Below are positions 32,743 through 43,480 of a stretch of 64,000 bases of DNA, piece after piece. The notes beneath the pieces are model-generated. The model saw only the letters and a list, made by a program, of their open reading frames with translations. It did no database searches and was not told the DNA's origin. How positions within the stretch are numbered: the stretch's first letter is position 1; the number at the start of each line of letters is the position of its first letter. The position numbers and the translations under genes were made by a program. Source of the DNA: Siphonodentalium dalli (taxonomy: Eukaryota > Mollusca > Scaphopoda > Gadilida > Siphonodentaliidae); contig CP136069.1 in assembly GCA_032622095.1 (NCBI GenBank), positions 205,454,690-205,518,689 on the forward strand. The letters are read 5' to 3'.

Positions 32743-33563
32743 AACACTTTCATGACTGGAGCTTCCTGAATGCATTGGCCTAACAAATTTTATGTTATTT
32801 TTTATAACTGATAAAGAATGTAAGAAAAAATGATAAGCAATTGTTAAAGATTGTAAGACATAACAATAAAAAATTATTAAATTATTAAAGAATGTAAGAA
32901 AAAATTATAAAAAAAAGATAAAAATTGTTAAAGAATGTAAGAAATTTTTTTCACAAATGAAATTTTTTTTTAAAGAATGTAAGAAAAATTATAAAAATGA
33001 TAAAATTGTTAAAGTGATGTGAAACCCTCCGGCTGTGTGACCAAATAGAAATGGAGAATAATCTTGCTCAAAGTAGTTATTTTTACAAATATTATATCCA
33101 AAATTACAACTCACAACGTCATTCTTATATATTAATTAAATGCAGTGACTGCCGATGGCGAAATCGTTTTCGTTAGTTTATCGCCGATAGAAGCGTCCCG
33201 ATTCGAGTAGTAAATATTTACAATTGAGCGTAGTTCTGACGATGTTTTCTATGGAGTGGTACGGTCGATTTGCTTGAAATTTTCGGTGATGTTAGTAGAA
33301 TGCTACATTCCTCCAGTTGGCATAGCACCTGAATACTAACATATCAGTTTCACGCACCTGAACAAGTCCATAATATACCTAATGAAAAAAAAATTGTTAA
33401 AAGAAAGTAAGAAAAATTTATAAAAAATAATAAAAATTGTTAGGCCAATGCATACTCTTATATATGCGAGGCGACCTATGGTCGACTCGCATATATAAGA
33501 GAATGCTTTGGCACAGGCTCTTTAATGTTGCGCCAGCACAGCTCCCGTCATCAAAGGGATAAA
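32743..33563. mobile_element. Long TTAA-type composite with A-rich repeats and a nested element
   Basis: Starts GGTTAACACTTTCATGACTG (TTAA ends of the hairpin family) and ends near TCATCAAAGGGATAA. It contains A-rich AAAGAATGTAAGAAAA repeats, then a unit of about 360 bp (from TTAAAGTGATGTGAAAC near 33014) that recurs inverted at 57723-58078, then one hairpin. This suggests nesting. Confidence 0.6.
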
Positions 33564-33670
33564 CATATAGAGCAATGTAGAATCGTTAACTTTTTATCTG
33601 ACTTTTTTTATGGCAAAATCTCAAGTAAATGGTCAAAATATAATTTTTTAATATTTTTCTATATTTCCAG

Positions 33671-33938
33671 TTAACCCATTCATGATGAGAGCTGCGCTGG
33701 TGCAGCATTAAATATCCTGTGCCAGTGCATTCTCTTGTATATGCGATTCTCCCATAGGGAGCCTCACATATATAAGAGAATGCAATGGCTTACAAGGTCA
33801 AGGTAAATGTTGTTAGGCCCAATGAATTCTCTTATATATGTGAGGCTCCCAATGGGAGACTCGCATAATTATATAAGATAATGCATTGGCACAGGGTTTT
33901 CACCAAATTTCAGGAAGCTCTAGTCATGAAAGGGTTAA
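33671..33938. mobile_element. Complete TTAA-flanked double-hairpin MITE
   Basis: TTAA at 33671-33674 and 33935-33938, inverted CCCATTCATGA / CCCTTTCATGA ends, two intact hairpins and the linker CTTACAAGGTCAAGGTAAAT. It is one of the best preserved copies in the window. Confidence 0.8.
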
Positions 33939-34068
33939 ATATAGTAGAAATTGTTATGGGGTAAAAAAAAGCTTGAATTACATATAATATTGTTTAAATG
34001 TTTATATTTATAAACTATGTGAAGGCTTCACTCATTCCCACTCTTACCATTATTATTTCTAACAATTC

Positions 34069-34362
34069 TGCTTCAAAAGTCACCTGTTACATTGAAGTGA
34101 CATACTGTAACTGATTGTCTCTTAACAAGTCACCTGTTACATTGAAGTGATGTACTGTAACTGATTGTCTCTTAACAAGTCACCTGTTACATTGAAGTGA
34201 TGTACTGTAACTGATTGTCTCTTAACAAGTCACCTGTTACATTGAAGTGATGTACTGTAACTGATTGTCTCTTAACAAGTCACCTGTTACATTGAAGTGA
34301 TGTACTGTAACTGATTGTCTCTTAACAAGTCACCTGTTACATTGAAGTGATGTACTGTAACT
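34069..34362. repeat. 50-bp tandem repeat, six copies
   Basis: Unit AAGTCACCTGTTACATTGAA then GTGATGTACTGTAACTGATT. The copies are nearly identical, apart from GACATACTG in place of GATGTACTG in the first. Confidence 0.95.
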
Positions 34363-35012
34363 GATTTGGAGGAATTTACGTTTAACTGTTGAATGTTAAG
34401 AGTGTTAATGCGTAATCACTAATGGCTTCCATCAAAGTGACATAGTCAGATTATTTTATATTTACATTACTACTGTAGTATATACATTTCTGAAGTCCGA
34501 AAATAAAAGGGAATTGCAATAATGAAGTGTGGCAAATTTTATTTATGCCTGTATCTGGCTATTTGTTTTTATTATATGACTATCGTTTTTCTTTCCCCAA
34601 TACCGCTATTGTATAGCGATCATTTCCTGGCCATCGGATCAGCTGCAGTTTGATCCGATGTCATACCACCCTTCCTCATCTCGCATACTGCGCATGACCG
34701 GAAAAAGCAGTACAGTTCTTTCTTTATTTTTTATACTAGCGAGCGTGTGAATTGGTTTCATTTCATAATTAATGAGAGAAATTGTGCTTTTTAAATAAAA
34801 AGCATGTGCTTTTTAAATAAAAAGCATGTCATATAATAAACCTGTTATCGCTGCAGTGAATTGATCTGGGCTTCGCATCACGTCTCGTTGAAGAGGTCAG
34901 ATCGCTGGATCAAACTCGACGCCCTGCGGCGGCTCGTTTGATCCAGCGATCTGACCTCTTCAACTCGACGTGATACATCGCCCCAGATCAATTCACTGCA
35001 GCGATAACATGT
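34363..35012. other. Intergenic DNA with a long palindrome at about 34870-34975
   Basis: The palindrome arms (GAAGAGGTCAGATCGCTGGA then TCAAACTCGACG) pair around CCCTGCGGCGG. An outer pair (TTGATCTGGG and complement, ATCGCTGCAGTGAATTGATC) extends it. A smaller pair with GATCCGATG is near 34635-34660. Probably a foldback element. Confidence 0.55.
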
Positions 35013-35180
35013 ATAGATCATGCATGAATCTCTATTGTGGCTATACCTGTTGAGATCAAACTCCACCAGCTCAATACCTAGACCAAGTATCCTCGGTCCA
35101 CAACAGCTTGGGGTGTCGATTGGGTTGATGCTGTTTAGGACTGAGTCCCATCCCCATACTCTTCTATAACAGACTTTATG
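35013..35180. repeat. Foldback-element arm related to 13014-13550
   Basis: Starts TAGATCATGCATGAATCTCT and continues with sequence whose reverse complement resembles 36330-36430 (CTGTTATAGAAGAG, GGTGGGACTTGG). It may be the left arm of a large element ending near 38051. Confidence 0.5.
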
Positions 35181-35905
35181 CACAGAATTATTGGCGGGAG
35201 TTACCTTGCTTGTATGTCTTTGGATTAGGTTAAATGGAAGATTTGCATATATGACCATAGAGGGCAGCCTTTCCCAAGCATAATGATATCAGAGGTCTGT
35301 TAAATGTCAAAGCAATGAGATTTAATATGAATCGTACGTGACACGTAGTGGAGCAACCACACATGATGTGCCTCAAATTTCCCTTTTTTTCGGCAACATA
35401 ACGCTAAGAATAATTTATGTAACATCATGCAGTGGTCACGACGGAGACGACATGCCAAATTTCCAAGACGTAGTGAATTGTAAAATCTTGTCATGGATTA
35501 TCATCGTGACTTCTTCATTTTTCGTTTTCATAAAGCTGCATGACCAACGAAATTAGTCTAAATGAAATTAATAGACTTAAATCACATGTGAATTCTTCGT
35601 AAGTTGTGAAGTATAGTTAGTTTCATTTTTATCGCGATGCTTCATTTCCAATTCCGCGTTTTTTGCAATCTCCACACTAACCGGTCACTAAAGTCACGTG
35701 GCAATTTCTCCAGAATCTATACCCGCGATCTTGAAAAATCACTGATGGATATAGAACAAATTATATGACGTCATTCACCAGCCTTAGGTATAAGCACCCT
35801 TGGTGGTTGCTATAAGTAAACAATCCTTGTGTTCCAGAGAATTTTAATTTGTCACGTTATCAGAAAATGCATATAACCAATACACTGAATGATCGTATCG
35901 TTGAT
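35181..35905. other. Intergenic DNA
   Basis: No convincing gene. Frames at 35300-35556 on both strands overlap and lack recognisable motifs. Confidence 0.35.
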
Positions 35906-36430
35906 ATATCTTTTTCTATCACGATAAATGATATATCATTTTGAAGACAGATTAATCGCGGACATGTCGTAATATTAATCACATTCAGGGGTTTATGCCA
36001 ATGCCCGGGCTCCACATGTACATGTATGAATGAAAGTCTGTTATAGAAGAGCAACAGGTGGGACTTGGTCCAAAACAGCTTCATCCCAACAGATATCCAA
36101 AACTGTTGTGAACAGAGAAGACATGGTTAATGATGGAAAACCCTGTGCCAATGCATTCTCTTATATATGCGAGTCGACCACAGGTCGCCTCACATATATA
36201 AGAGAATGCATTGGCATAAATGTTTTATATTTTCTATCACGATAAATGATATATCAATTTGAAGACATTTTGGGTTTATGTGAATGCCCGGGCTCCACAT
36301 GTACATGTATGAATGAAAGTCTGTTATAGAAGAGCAAAGGGTGGGACTTGGTCCAAAATAGCTTCATCCCAACCGATATCCCAAGCTGTTGTGAACTGAG
36401 AAGACTTGGTCTATTCAAAACCTGGCAACT
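35906..36430. repeat. Direct duplication of about 200 bp separated by a MITE fragment
   Basis: ATCACGATAAATGATATATC through GGGACTTGGTCCAAAA occurs at about 35918-36115 and again at 36238-36410. Between them, 36124-36216 is a single CATTCTCTTATATATGCGAG hairpin of the TTAA family. The first copy retains about 40 bp missing from the second. Confidence 0.75.
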
Positions 36431-36803
36431 TTTTTATGTTCTGTTGAAAAATCAGTGCAGCTAATACATTTCTTTAGTTAATACCTGTTCCTTTAATAAT
36501 TTATTTCACTGTAGTTTAAGGCCCCCCAACTCACGATTGCATGATTTAGGTGACTTTGTTGAGTCAATTTTGATTTGAATCACTTACAATCATGGAATTT
36601 CTCTCAGATTATCAAATCAATATTTATTGTGATATCGACTCACAGAAGTAACAAAAATCATGCAATCTAGAGTTGGGACCACACCTACTGTGAAATAGAA
36701 TATTAAGGAACAAGTATTAACAAATATATTCCCTGCTCTACTTTTTCAATGTTACAAATTCCCTTTCAGAACTTCAAAAAGTTCCCATGTTTCGAATTGG
36801 TGG
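36431..36803. mobile_element. Foldback-element arm (same family as 13014-13550)
   Basis: Shares AACTTCAAAAAGTTCCC, the TATTCCCTG block and the GTTGGGACC...CACCTAC...GTGAA block with 13370-13510, in the same order. It leads directly into the 35-bp array. Confidence 0.6.
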
Positions 36804-38036
36804 AATATGATATCTACGGACGTACCTACCCAGAGTAGAATATGATATCTACGGACGTACCTACCCAGAGTAGAATATGATGTCTACGGACGTACCTACC
36901 CAGAGTAGAATATGATATCTACGGACGTACCTACCCAGAGTAGAATATGATATCTACGGACGTACCTACCCAGAGTAGAATATGATATCTACGGACGTAC
37001 CTACCCAGAGTAGAATATGATATCTACGGACGTACCTACCCAGAGTAGAATATGATATCTACGGATGTACCTACCCAGAGTAGAATATGATATCTACGGA
37101 CGTACCTACCCAGAGTAGAATATGATATCTACGGACGTACCTACCCAGAGTAGAATATGATATCTACGGACATACCTACCCAGAGTAGAATATGATATCT
37201 ACGGACGTACCTACCCAGAGTAGAATATGATATCTACGGACGTACCTACCCAGAGTAGAATATGATATCTACGGATGTACCTACCCAGAGTAGAATATGA
37301 TATATACGGACGTACCTACCCAGAGTAGAATATGATATCTACGGACGTACCTACCCAGAGTAGAATATGATATCTACGGACGTACCTACCCAGAGTAGAA
37401 TATGATATCTACGGACGTCCCTACCCAGAGTAGAATATGATATCTACGGACGTACCTACCCAGAGTAGAATATGATATCTACGGACGTACATGTACCTAC
37501 CCAGAGTAGAATATGATATCTACGGACGTACCTACCCAGAGTAGAATATGATATCTACGGACGTACCTACCCAGAGTAGAATATGATATCTACGGACGTA
37601 CCTACCCAGAGTAGAATATGATATCTACGGACGTACCTACCCAGAGTAGAATATGATATCTACGGACGTACCTACCCAGAGTAGAATATGATATCTACGG
37701 ACGTCCCTACCCAGAGTAGAATATGATATCTACGGACGTACCTACCCAGAGTAGAATATGATATCTACGGACGTACCTACCCAGAGTAGAATATGATATC
37801 TACGGACGTACCTACCCAGAGTAGAATATGATATCTACGGACGTACCTACCCAGAGTAGAATATGATATCTACGGACGTACCTACCCAGAGTAGAATATG
37901 ATATCTACGGACGTACCTACCCAGAGTAGAATATGATATCTACGGACGTACCTACCCAGAGTAGAATATGATATCTACGGACGTACCTACCCAGAGTAGA
38001 ATATGATATCTACGGACATACCTACCCAGAGTAGAG
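36804..38036. repeat. 35-bp minisatellite inside a foldback-element end
   Basis: About 35 units of AGTAGAATATGATATCTACG then GACGTACCTACCCAG, very uniform. The flanks reproduce the terminal sequence of 13014-13550, in which a single such unit (AATATGATCTCTACAGG then TGTTAGCCAGAGTAG) is present, so the array is an expansion of that segment. Confidence 0.95.
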
Positions 38037-38051
38037 ATTCATGACATGATC

Positions 38052-38466
38052 AAGCTATTTGTTATATAATAATTAATTAATGAACATAATAAGACTGTCA
38101 CTTCTATTTGTTATGACCTTAATTAATATTTAATTATTGAAAATAATAAGACTATGTCACTTGTATTTTTCGCTTTGTTCTGTGATACCATATTGTATCT
38201 TATCTTATATTAAACTTGAAATTGTTGACTTAATACTCTTGTTGAAACTGTATAAGGGTTTATCTTTGTTTTAATGCAACGCATCTGTTCAAGGTCAAAG
38301 GCTTGACCTTTGTGGGCCCCATGACTATAATATACCTTTGACATCCAAATTTCGTTTACTCTGAGTTAGGCTTATCGTTGGCATGTCATGACGTCCGTTC
38401 CATTGGAGGAAAGGCTGCACACAGGGTTAATTTTCTTAGATCCAGAATATATCGCTAATGCTTTGG
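38052..38466. other. Intergenic DNA
   Basis: AT-rich. No gene or bounded repeat recognised. Confidence 0.35.
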
Positions 38467-38468
38467 CC

Positions 38469-38592
38469 CAAGCCTTGAAATAGGGTGTCTGTCATTTGCA
38501 GAATGAGGTCCCCAGAGGGTGAATTTAGTGATGCTACCCCGCATAGCGGGATAGCATCACCAAATTCACCCTCTGGGGACTTCATTCTGCTT
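38469..38592. mobile_element. hAT-like hairpin MITE, left part
   Basis: Begins CAAGCCTTGAAATAGGGTGT, contains one complete hairpin, and stops after CATTCTGCTTACACC. The right terminus is absent. Confidence 0.65.
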
Positions 38593-38743
38593 ACACCTCA
38601 GAATGTTTTTTTTTAGAGAAAACCCTGTGCCAATGACGAAGCTGATGCGATTCCATTAACCATTTCTATACTGAAGTATACATTGGAATGGTTTATTATT
38701 CATTTGGAGGGGTTTTCAGAGAAAATTAGCAGACGACAGACAG

Positions 38744-39159
38744 AAATATGGTACTGGACATTTGTAGAATGAGGTCTCCCAGCAGGTGAATTTAGTGATG
38801 CATCACCAAATTCATCCTTTGGGGACCTCATTCTGCATGGCCTCATCTGCTATGGGAGACTAAACTCGGATTTAAGTTCCCAGATGGTGAAGATGGTGAT
38901 GTGCACCCATTGGGCACCTCGAATATGCATTGTCATCTGCCAATTTGGTGATATAGAGAAACTAAACTAAATCATTTTCTAAAAATACTAAAATAAAATT
39001 GTTAATTTGATAATAAAGATACTATCCAGAGAAGATGAGGCCTAAGCAGAATGATGTCCCCAGAGGGTGAATTTGGTGATGCTAGACTACTGTGCTGGGT
39101 AACATCACTAAATTCACCCTATTGGGACCTCATACTTCAAATGTCCAGCACCATATTTT
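38744..39159. mobile_element. Composite hairpin MITE with AATATGGTGCTGGACATT ends
   Basis: Inverted ends near 38744-38765 and 39137-39159 enclose two GAATGAGGTC hairpins and a middle hairpin, the same layout as 14676-15096. Confidence 0.7.
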
Positions 39160-39226
39160 GAGGCCTGATAATGCATCTATTGGCCGAGTCCGATGCCAAA
39201 TCCCCCCTTACAGACAAACTAGCAGT

Positions 39227-39642
39227 TTAATGGTACTCAATCCGATTCGATGGTCCCCATATAATCAGATTCCAACAACAACATTTTTAGAAATGCCGTT
39301 TCAGTTATCAGAATCGATTAATTGCCCAAAAATAATGCTAACCACTGTCAACTAGAGTATATATAAAATTGCCCAAAAAATAAATGTTGTTGGACAAAAT
39401 TTGGTTATAGTTAGAGTTATCCATCTTCATCCGCAATTTGGTCCGAGACCGTGGGCTCTATGACTTTGTACTGGGCCGCTAATAAGTCTCGATGGTGAAA
39501 AATAATAGATTTCAAAAATCGATATCTAATAACTCTGAGCTTTGATAGGTGTGTTCCTCGACTCGAATCAAATATTTGTTACCCCCCCCCTATCCAAATA
39601 AATCATAATTGAGGGGGGCTTAATCGGATTATGCATCTTTAA
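39227..39642. mobile_element. TTAA-flanked element, family with internal C-run (copy 2)
   Basis: TTAA at 39227-39230 and 39639-39642. It contains TGGTACTCAATCCGATTCGA and ends GGATTATGCATC. A run of 9 C at 39582-39590 sits where copy 1 has 14. Confidence 0.7.
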
Positions 39643-40249
39643 GCGACATAGCTACATATTTTATTTCTCCATTGCACAAAACTTGTCCTTTGCATAGGAA
39701 AAGTGTCATTTACAAAGGGTCACATTCCTTTCTTCGATGACACCGCTGAATTTCAATGATTTCAAAGGTAATTCGTATTCATGACATGGGGGAAACCAGA
39801 GTGCTGAAGAAAAAGAAATAGGTTTTCCGTTCTTTGATGCATGTTTAAACTTCCTTGTTCTTATAGATGTGAATGAGGTATGAGAAAACGTCATATATTA
39901 AACGTAATTATGTCATGAAAGTAGTATTAACCAAATAAAGCTACATTTATGTAAAATAAATCATAAATGCAACGTTTTTTGAGCAGGCTTTATATAGGCA
40001 ATAGCAAAGAGTGGAGGATACAACTATAACCCCCACCCCCTGTATTTATCTGAGGTAGTGAGCGGTTGGTAAAACTATAACCCCCTATAATCTGACAAAC
40101 TTTTCCAGATACACAAATCAGGTAACATCTTTTTGCATGGATAACAAATCTGGTTAACCCTTTCTTTACTAAATACTCATTGACAAGTAGTTTCATTGAG
40201 TTAAGTTTAGTTCAGGTAATAAGTTCAACAAACAGGGATCAGCCTTGAG
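39643..40249. other. Intergenic DNA with a transposon-end fragment
   Basis: TTAACCCTTTCTTTACTAAA at about 40154-40173 matches ends seen near 28910, 29030 and 61780. Minus-strand open frames at 39706-39894 and 39990-40196 lack recognisable motifs. Confidence 0.45.
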
Positions 40250-43125
40250 GGCGACTTGGGAGCCCTGTGAATCAGGCATATCAGGCTTAGGGCCCTGTGA
40301 ATCATGCATACCTGGGGTTTGAACCCTGCGAATCAGGCATACCAGGGGTTAGAGCCCTGTGAATCAGGGGTTGGGGCCCTGTGAATCAGGCATACCAGGG
40401 TTTTGGGTCCTGTGAATCAGGCATATCAGGGTTAGGGCCCTGTGAATCAGGCATATCGGGGTTAGGACCCTGTGAATCAGGCATACCAGGGGTTAGAGCC
40501 CTGCGAATCAAACATACCAGGGTTGGGAATCAGACATACCAGGTGTCAGGACCCTGTGAATAAGGCATACCAGGCTTAGGGCCCTGTGAATCAGGCATAC
40601 CAGTGGTTAGAACCCTGCGAATCAGGCATACCAGGGGTTAGAGCTCTGTGAATCAGGCGTACCGGGGTTAGGGCCCTGTGAATCAGGCATATCAGGCTTA
40701 GGGTCCTGTGAATCGGGCATATCAGGCTTAGGGTCCTGTGAATCAGGCATACCAGGGTTAGGAGCCTGTGACTCCGGCATACCAGGGATTAGGGGCCTGT
40801 GAATCAGACATACCAAGGGTTAGGGGCCTGTGAATCAGGCATACCAGGGGTTAGAGCCACGTGAATCAGGGATTAGGGGCCTGTGAATCAGACATACCAA
40901 GGGTTAGGGGCCTGTGAATCAGGCATACCAGGGGTTAGAGCCCTGTGAATCAGGCATAACAAGAGTTAGAGCCCTGCGAATCAGGCATACCATGGTTGGG
41001 GATCATGCATACCAGGGTTAGAGCCCTGTGAATCAGGCATACCAGGGTTGGGAATCAGACATACCAGGTGTCAGGACCCTGTGAATCGGGCATACCAGGC
41101 TTAGGGCCCTGTGAATCAGGCATACCAGGGGTTAGAGCTCTGTGAATCAGGCATACCGGGGTTAGGGCCCTGTGAATCAGGCATATCAGGCTTAGGGTCC
41201 TGTGAATCAGGCATACCAGGGGTTAGAACCCTGTGAATCAGGCATACCAGGGTTAGGAGCCTGTGACTCCGGCATACCAGGGGTTAGGGCCACATGAATC
41301 AGGCATACCAGGGATTAGGAGCCTGTGAATCAGGCATACCAGGGGTTAGAGCCCTATGAATCAGGCATAACAAGGGTTAGAGCACTGCGAATCAGGCATA
41401 CCAGGGTTGGGGATCATGCATACCAGGGTTAGAGCCCTGTGAATCAGGCATACCATACCATAACCTGCGAATCGATTGTGAATCAGGCATATCAGGCTTA
41501 GGGCCCTGTGAATCAGGCATGCCAGGGGTTAGGGCCCTGTGTATCAGGAATACAAGGGATTAGGACCATGTGAATCAGGCATACCAGGGGTTAGGGTCCT
41601 GTGAATCATCAGGCATACATGGGGTTAGGGCACTGTGAATCATCAGGCATACCAGGGGTTAGAGCCCTGTGAATCAGGCATACCAGGGTTGGGGATCATG
41701 CATACCAGGGTTAGAGCCCTGTGAATCAGGCATACCAAGGGTTAGGGCCCTGTGAATCAGGCATACCAAGGGTTAGAGCCCTGTGAATCAGGCATACCAG
41801 GGGTTAGAGCCCTGTGAATCAGGCATACCAAGGGTTAGAGCCCTGTGAATCAGGCATACCAAGGGTTAGAGCCCTGTGAATCAGGCATACCATACCTAAC
41901 CTGCTAATCGATTGTGAATCAGGCATACCAGGGGTTAGGGCCCTGTGAATCAGGCATACCAGGGGTTAGGGCCATGTGAATCAGGCATACAAGGGATTAG
42001 GACCATGTGAATCAGGCATACCAGGGGTTATGGCCCTGTGAATCAGGCATACCAGTTGTTAGGACACTGCGAATCAGGCATACCAGGCTTAGGGCCCTGT
42101 GAATCAGGTATACCAGGGGTTAGAACCCTGCGAATCAGACATACCAGTGGTTAGAGCCCTGTGAATCAGACATACCGGGGTTAGGGCCCTGTGAATCGGG
42201 CATATCAGGCTTAGGGTCCTGTGAATCAGGCATATCAGGCTTAGGGTCCTGTGAATCAGGCATACCAGGGTTAGGAGCCTGTGACTCCGGCATACTAGGG
42301 GTCAGGGGCATGTGAATCAGGCACACCAGGGATTAGGGGCCTGTGAATCAGGCATACCAAGGATTAGGGGCCTGTGCATCAGGCGTACCAGGGGTTTGGG
42401 TCCTGTGAATCAGGGGTTAGAACCATGCGAATCAGGGATTAGGGCCCTGTGAATCAGGCATATAAGATCATATAAGGGGTTAGGGCCCTGTGAATCAGGC
42501 ATACCAGGGGTTAGAACCCTGTGAATCAGGCATACCAAGGGTTAGAGCCCTGCGAATCAGGCATACCAGGGTTGGGGATCATGCATACCAGGGTTAGAGC
42601 CATGTGAATCAGGCATACCATAACCTGCGAATCGATTGTGAATCAGGCATATCATGCTTAGGGCCCTGTGAATCAGGCATACAAGGGATTAGGACCATGT
42701 GAATCAGGCATACCAGGGGTTAGGGCCCTGCGAATCAGGCATACCAGGGGTTAGGACCATGTGAATCAGGCATACCAGGGGTTAGGGCCCTGCGAATCAG
42801 GCATACCAGGGGTTAGGACCATGTGAATCAGGCACACCAGGGGTTAGGGCCCTGTTAATCATCAGGCATACCAGGGGTTAGGACCATGTGAATCAGTCAT
42901 ACCAGGTGTTAGGGCCCTGTGAATCAGGCATACCTGGGGTTAGGACCATGTGAATCAGGAATACATGGGGTTAGGGCACTGTGAATCATCAGGCATACCA
43001 GGGGGTTAGGGCCCTGTGAATCAGGCATACCAGGGGTTAGAACCATGTGAATCAGGCATACCAGGGGTAATGGCCATGTGAATCGGGCATACCGGGATTA
43101 TGGCCTCTTGAATCAGGCATACCAT
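40250..43125. repeat. 31-bp minisatellite, about 90 variable units
   Basis: Unit AGGGCCCTGTGAATCAGGCA then TACCAGGGGTT. Units differ by substitutions and short losses, and blocks such as the one ending CATACCATAACCTGCGAATC recur several times, showing duplication of larger blocks. Minus-strand frames rich in P, D, S and Q reflect the repeat. Confidence 0.95.
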
Positions 43126-43480
43126 ACCATAACCTGCGTATCGACTTATGCAGGGTTTAAGTCTCATTGTGCAATATCTAAATAGAAACATGGTCGTATA
43201 GTACATGGTACTCAGATCGGTCTCAGCTGCTGTATAATGCAACATCGATGTCATGATTATAGACAAACTGCATTCTGTATCTAATACACGAGTCACAACA
43301 ATGGATGTTCGAGCTGTGGTGTTGTATGAATGGCAAATCAATTTAGCTCTATTGTAAACGAGATGTTCATATTCAATCTTGTAACAATTTAATTGCAGGA
43401 TTCAGCTTTCTTGTCTGGTGCTTCTTATTTATACAGGATTCTGCTATCTGATTTGGTACTCCTTATTCGTGATACAAATC
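43126..43480 (+). other. Upstream region of the GPCR
   Basis: A plausible acceptor (TTTAATTGCAG) ends at about 43398, so an upstream non-coding exon is possible. The reading frame is open from an earlier ATG at 43418, which would add 21 hydrophobic residues. Confidence 0.4.

Noticed and set aside
34069-34362. CRISPR-like array (regular 50-bp repeats)
   Set aside because: The whole unit repeats with no unique spacers, and the DNA is eukaryotic.
43418-43480. Upstream ATG of the GPCR as the true start
   Set aside because: It would add 21 hydrophobic residues before a hydrophilic glycosylated N-terminus. A signal peptide is possible, but most class A receptors of this size lack one, so 43481 is preferred.
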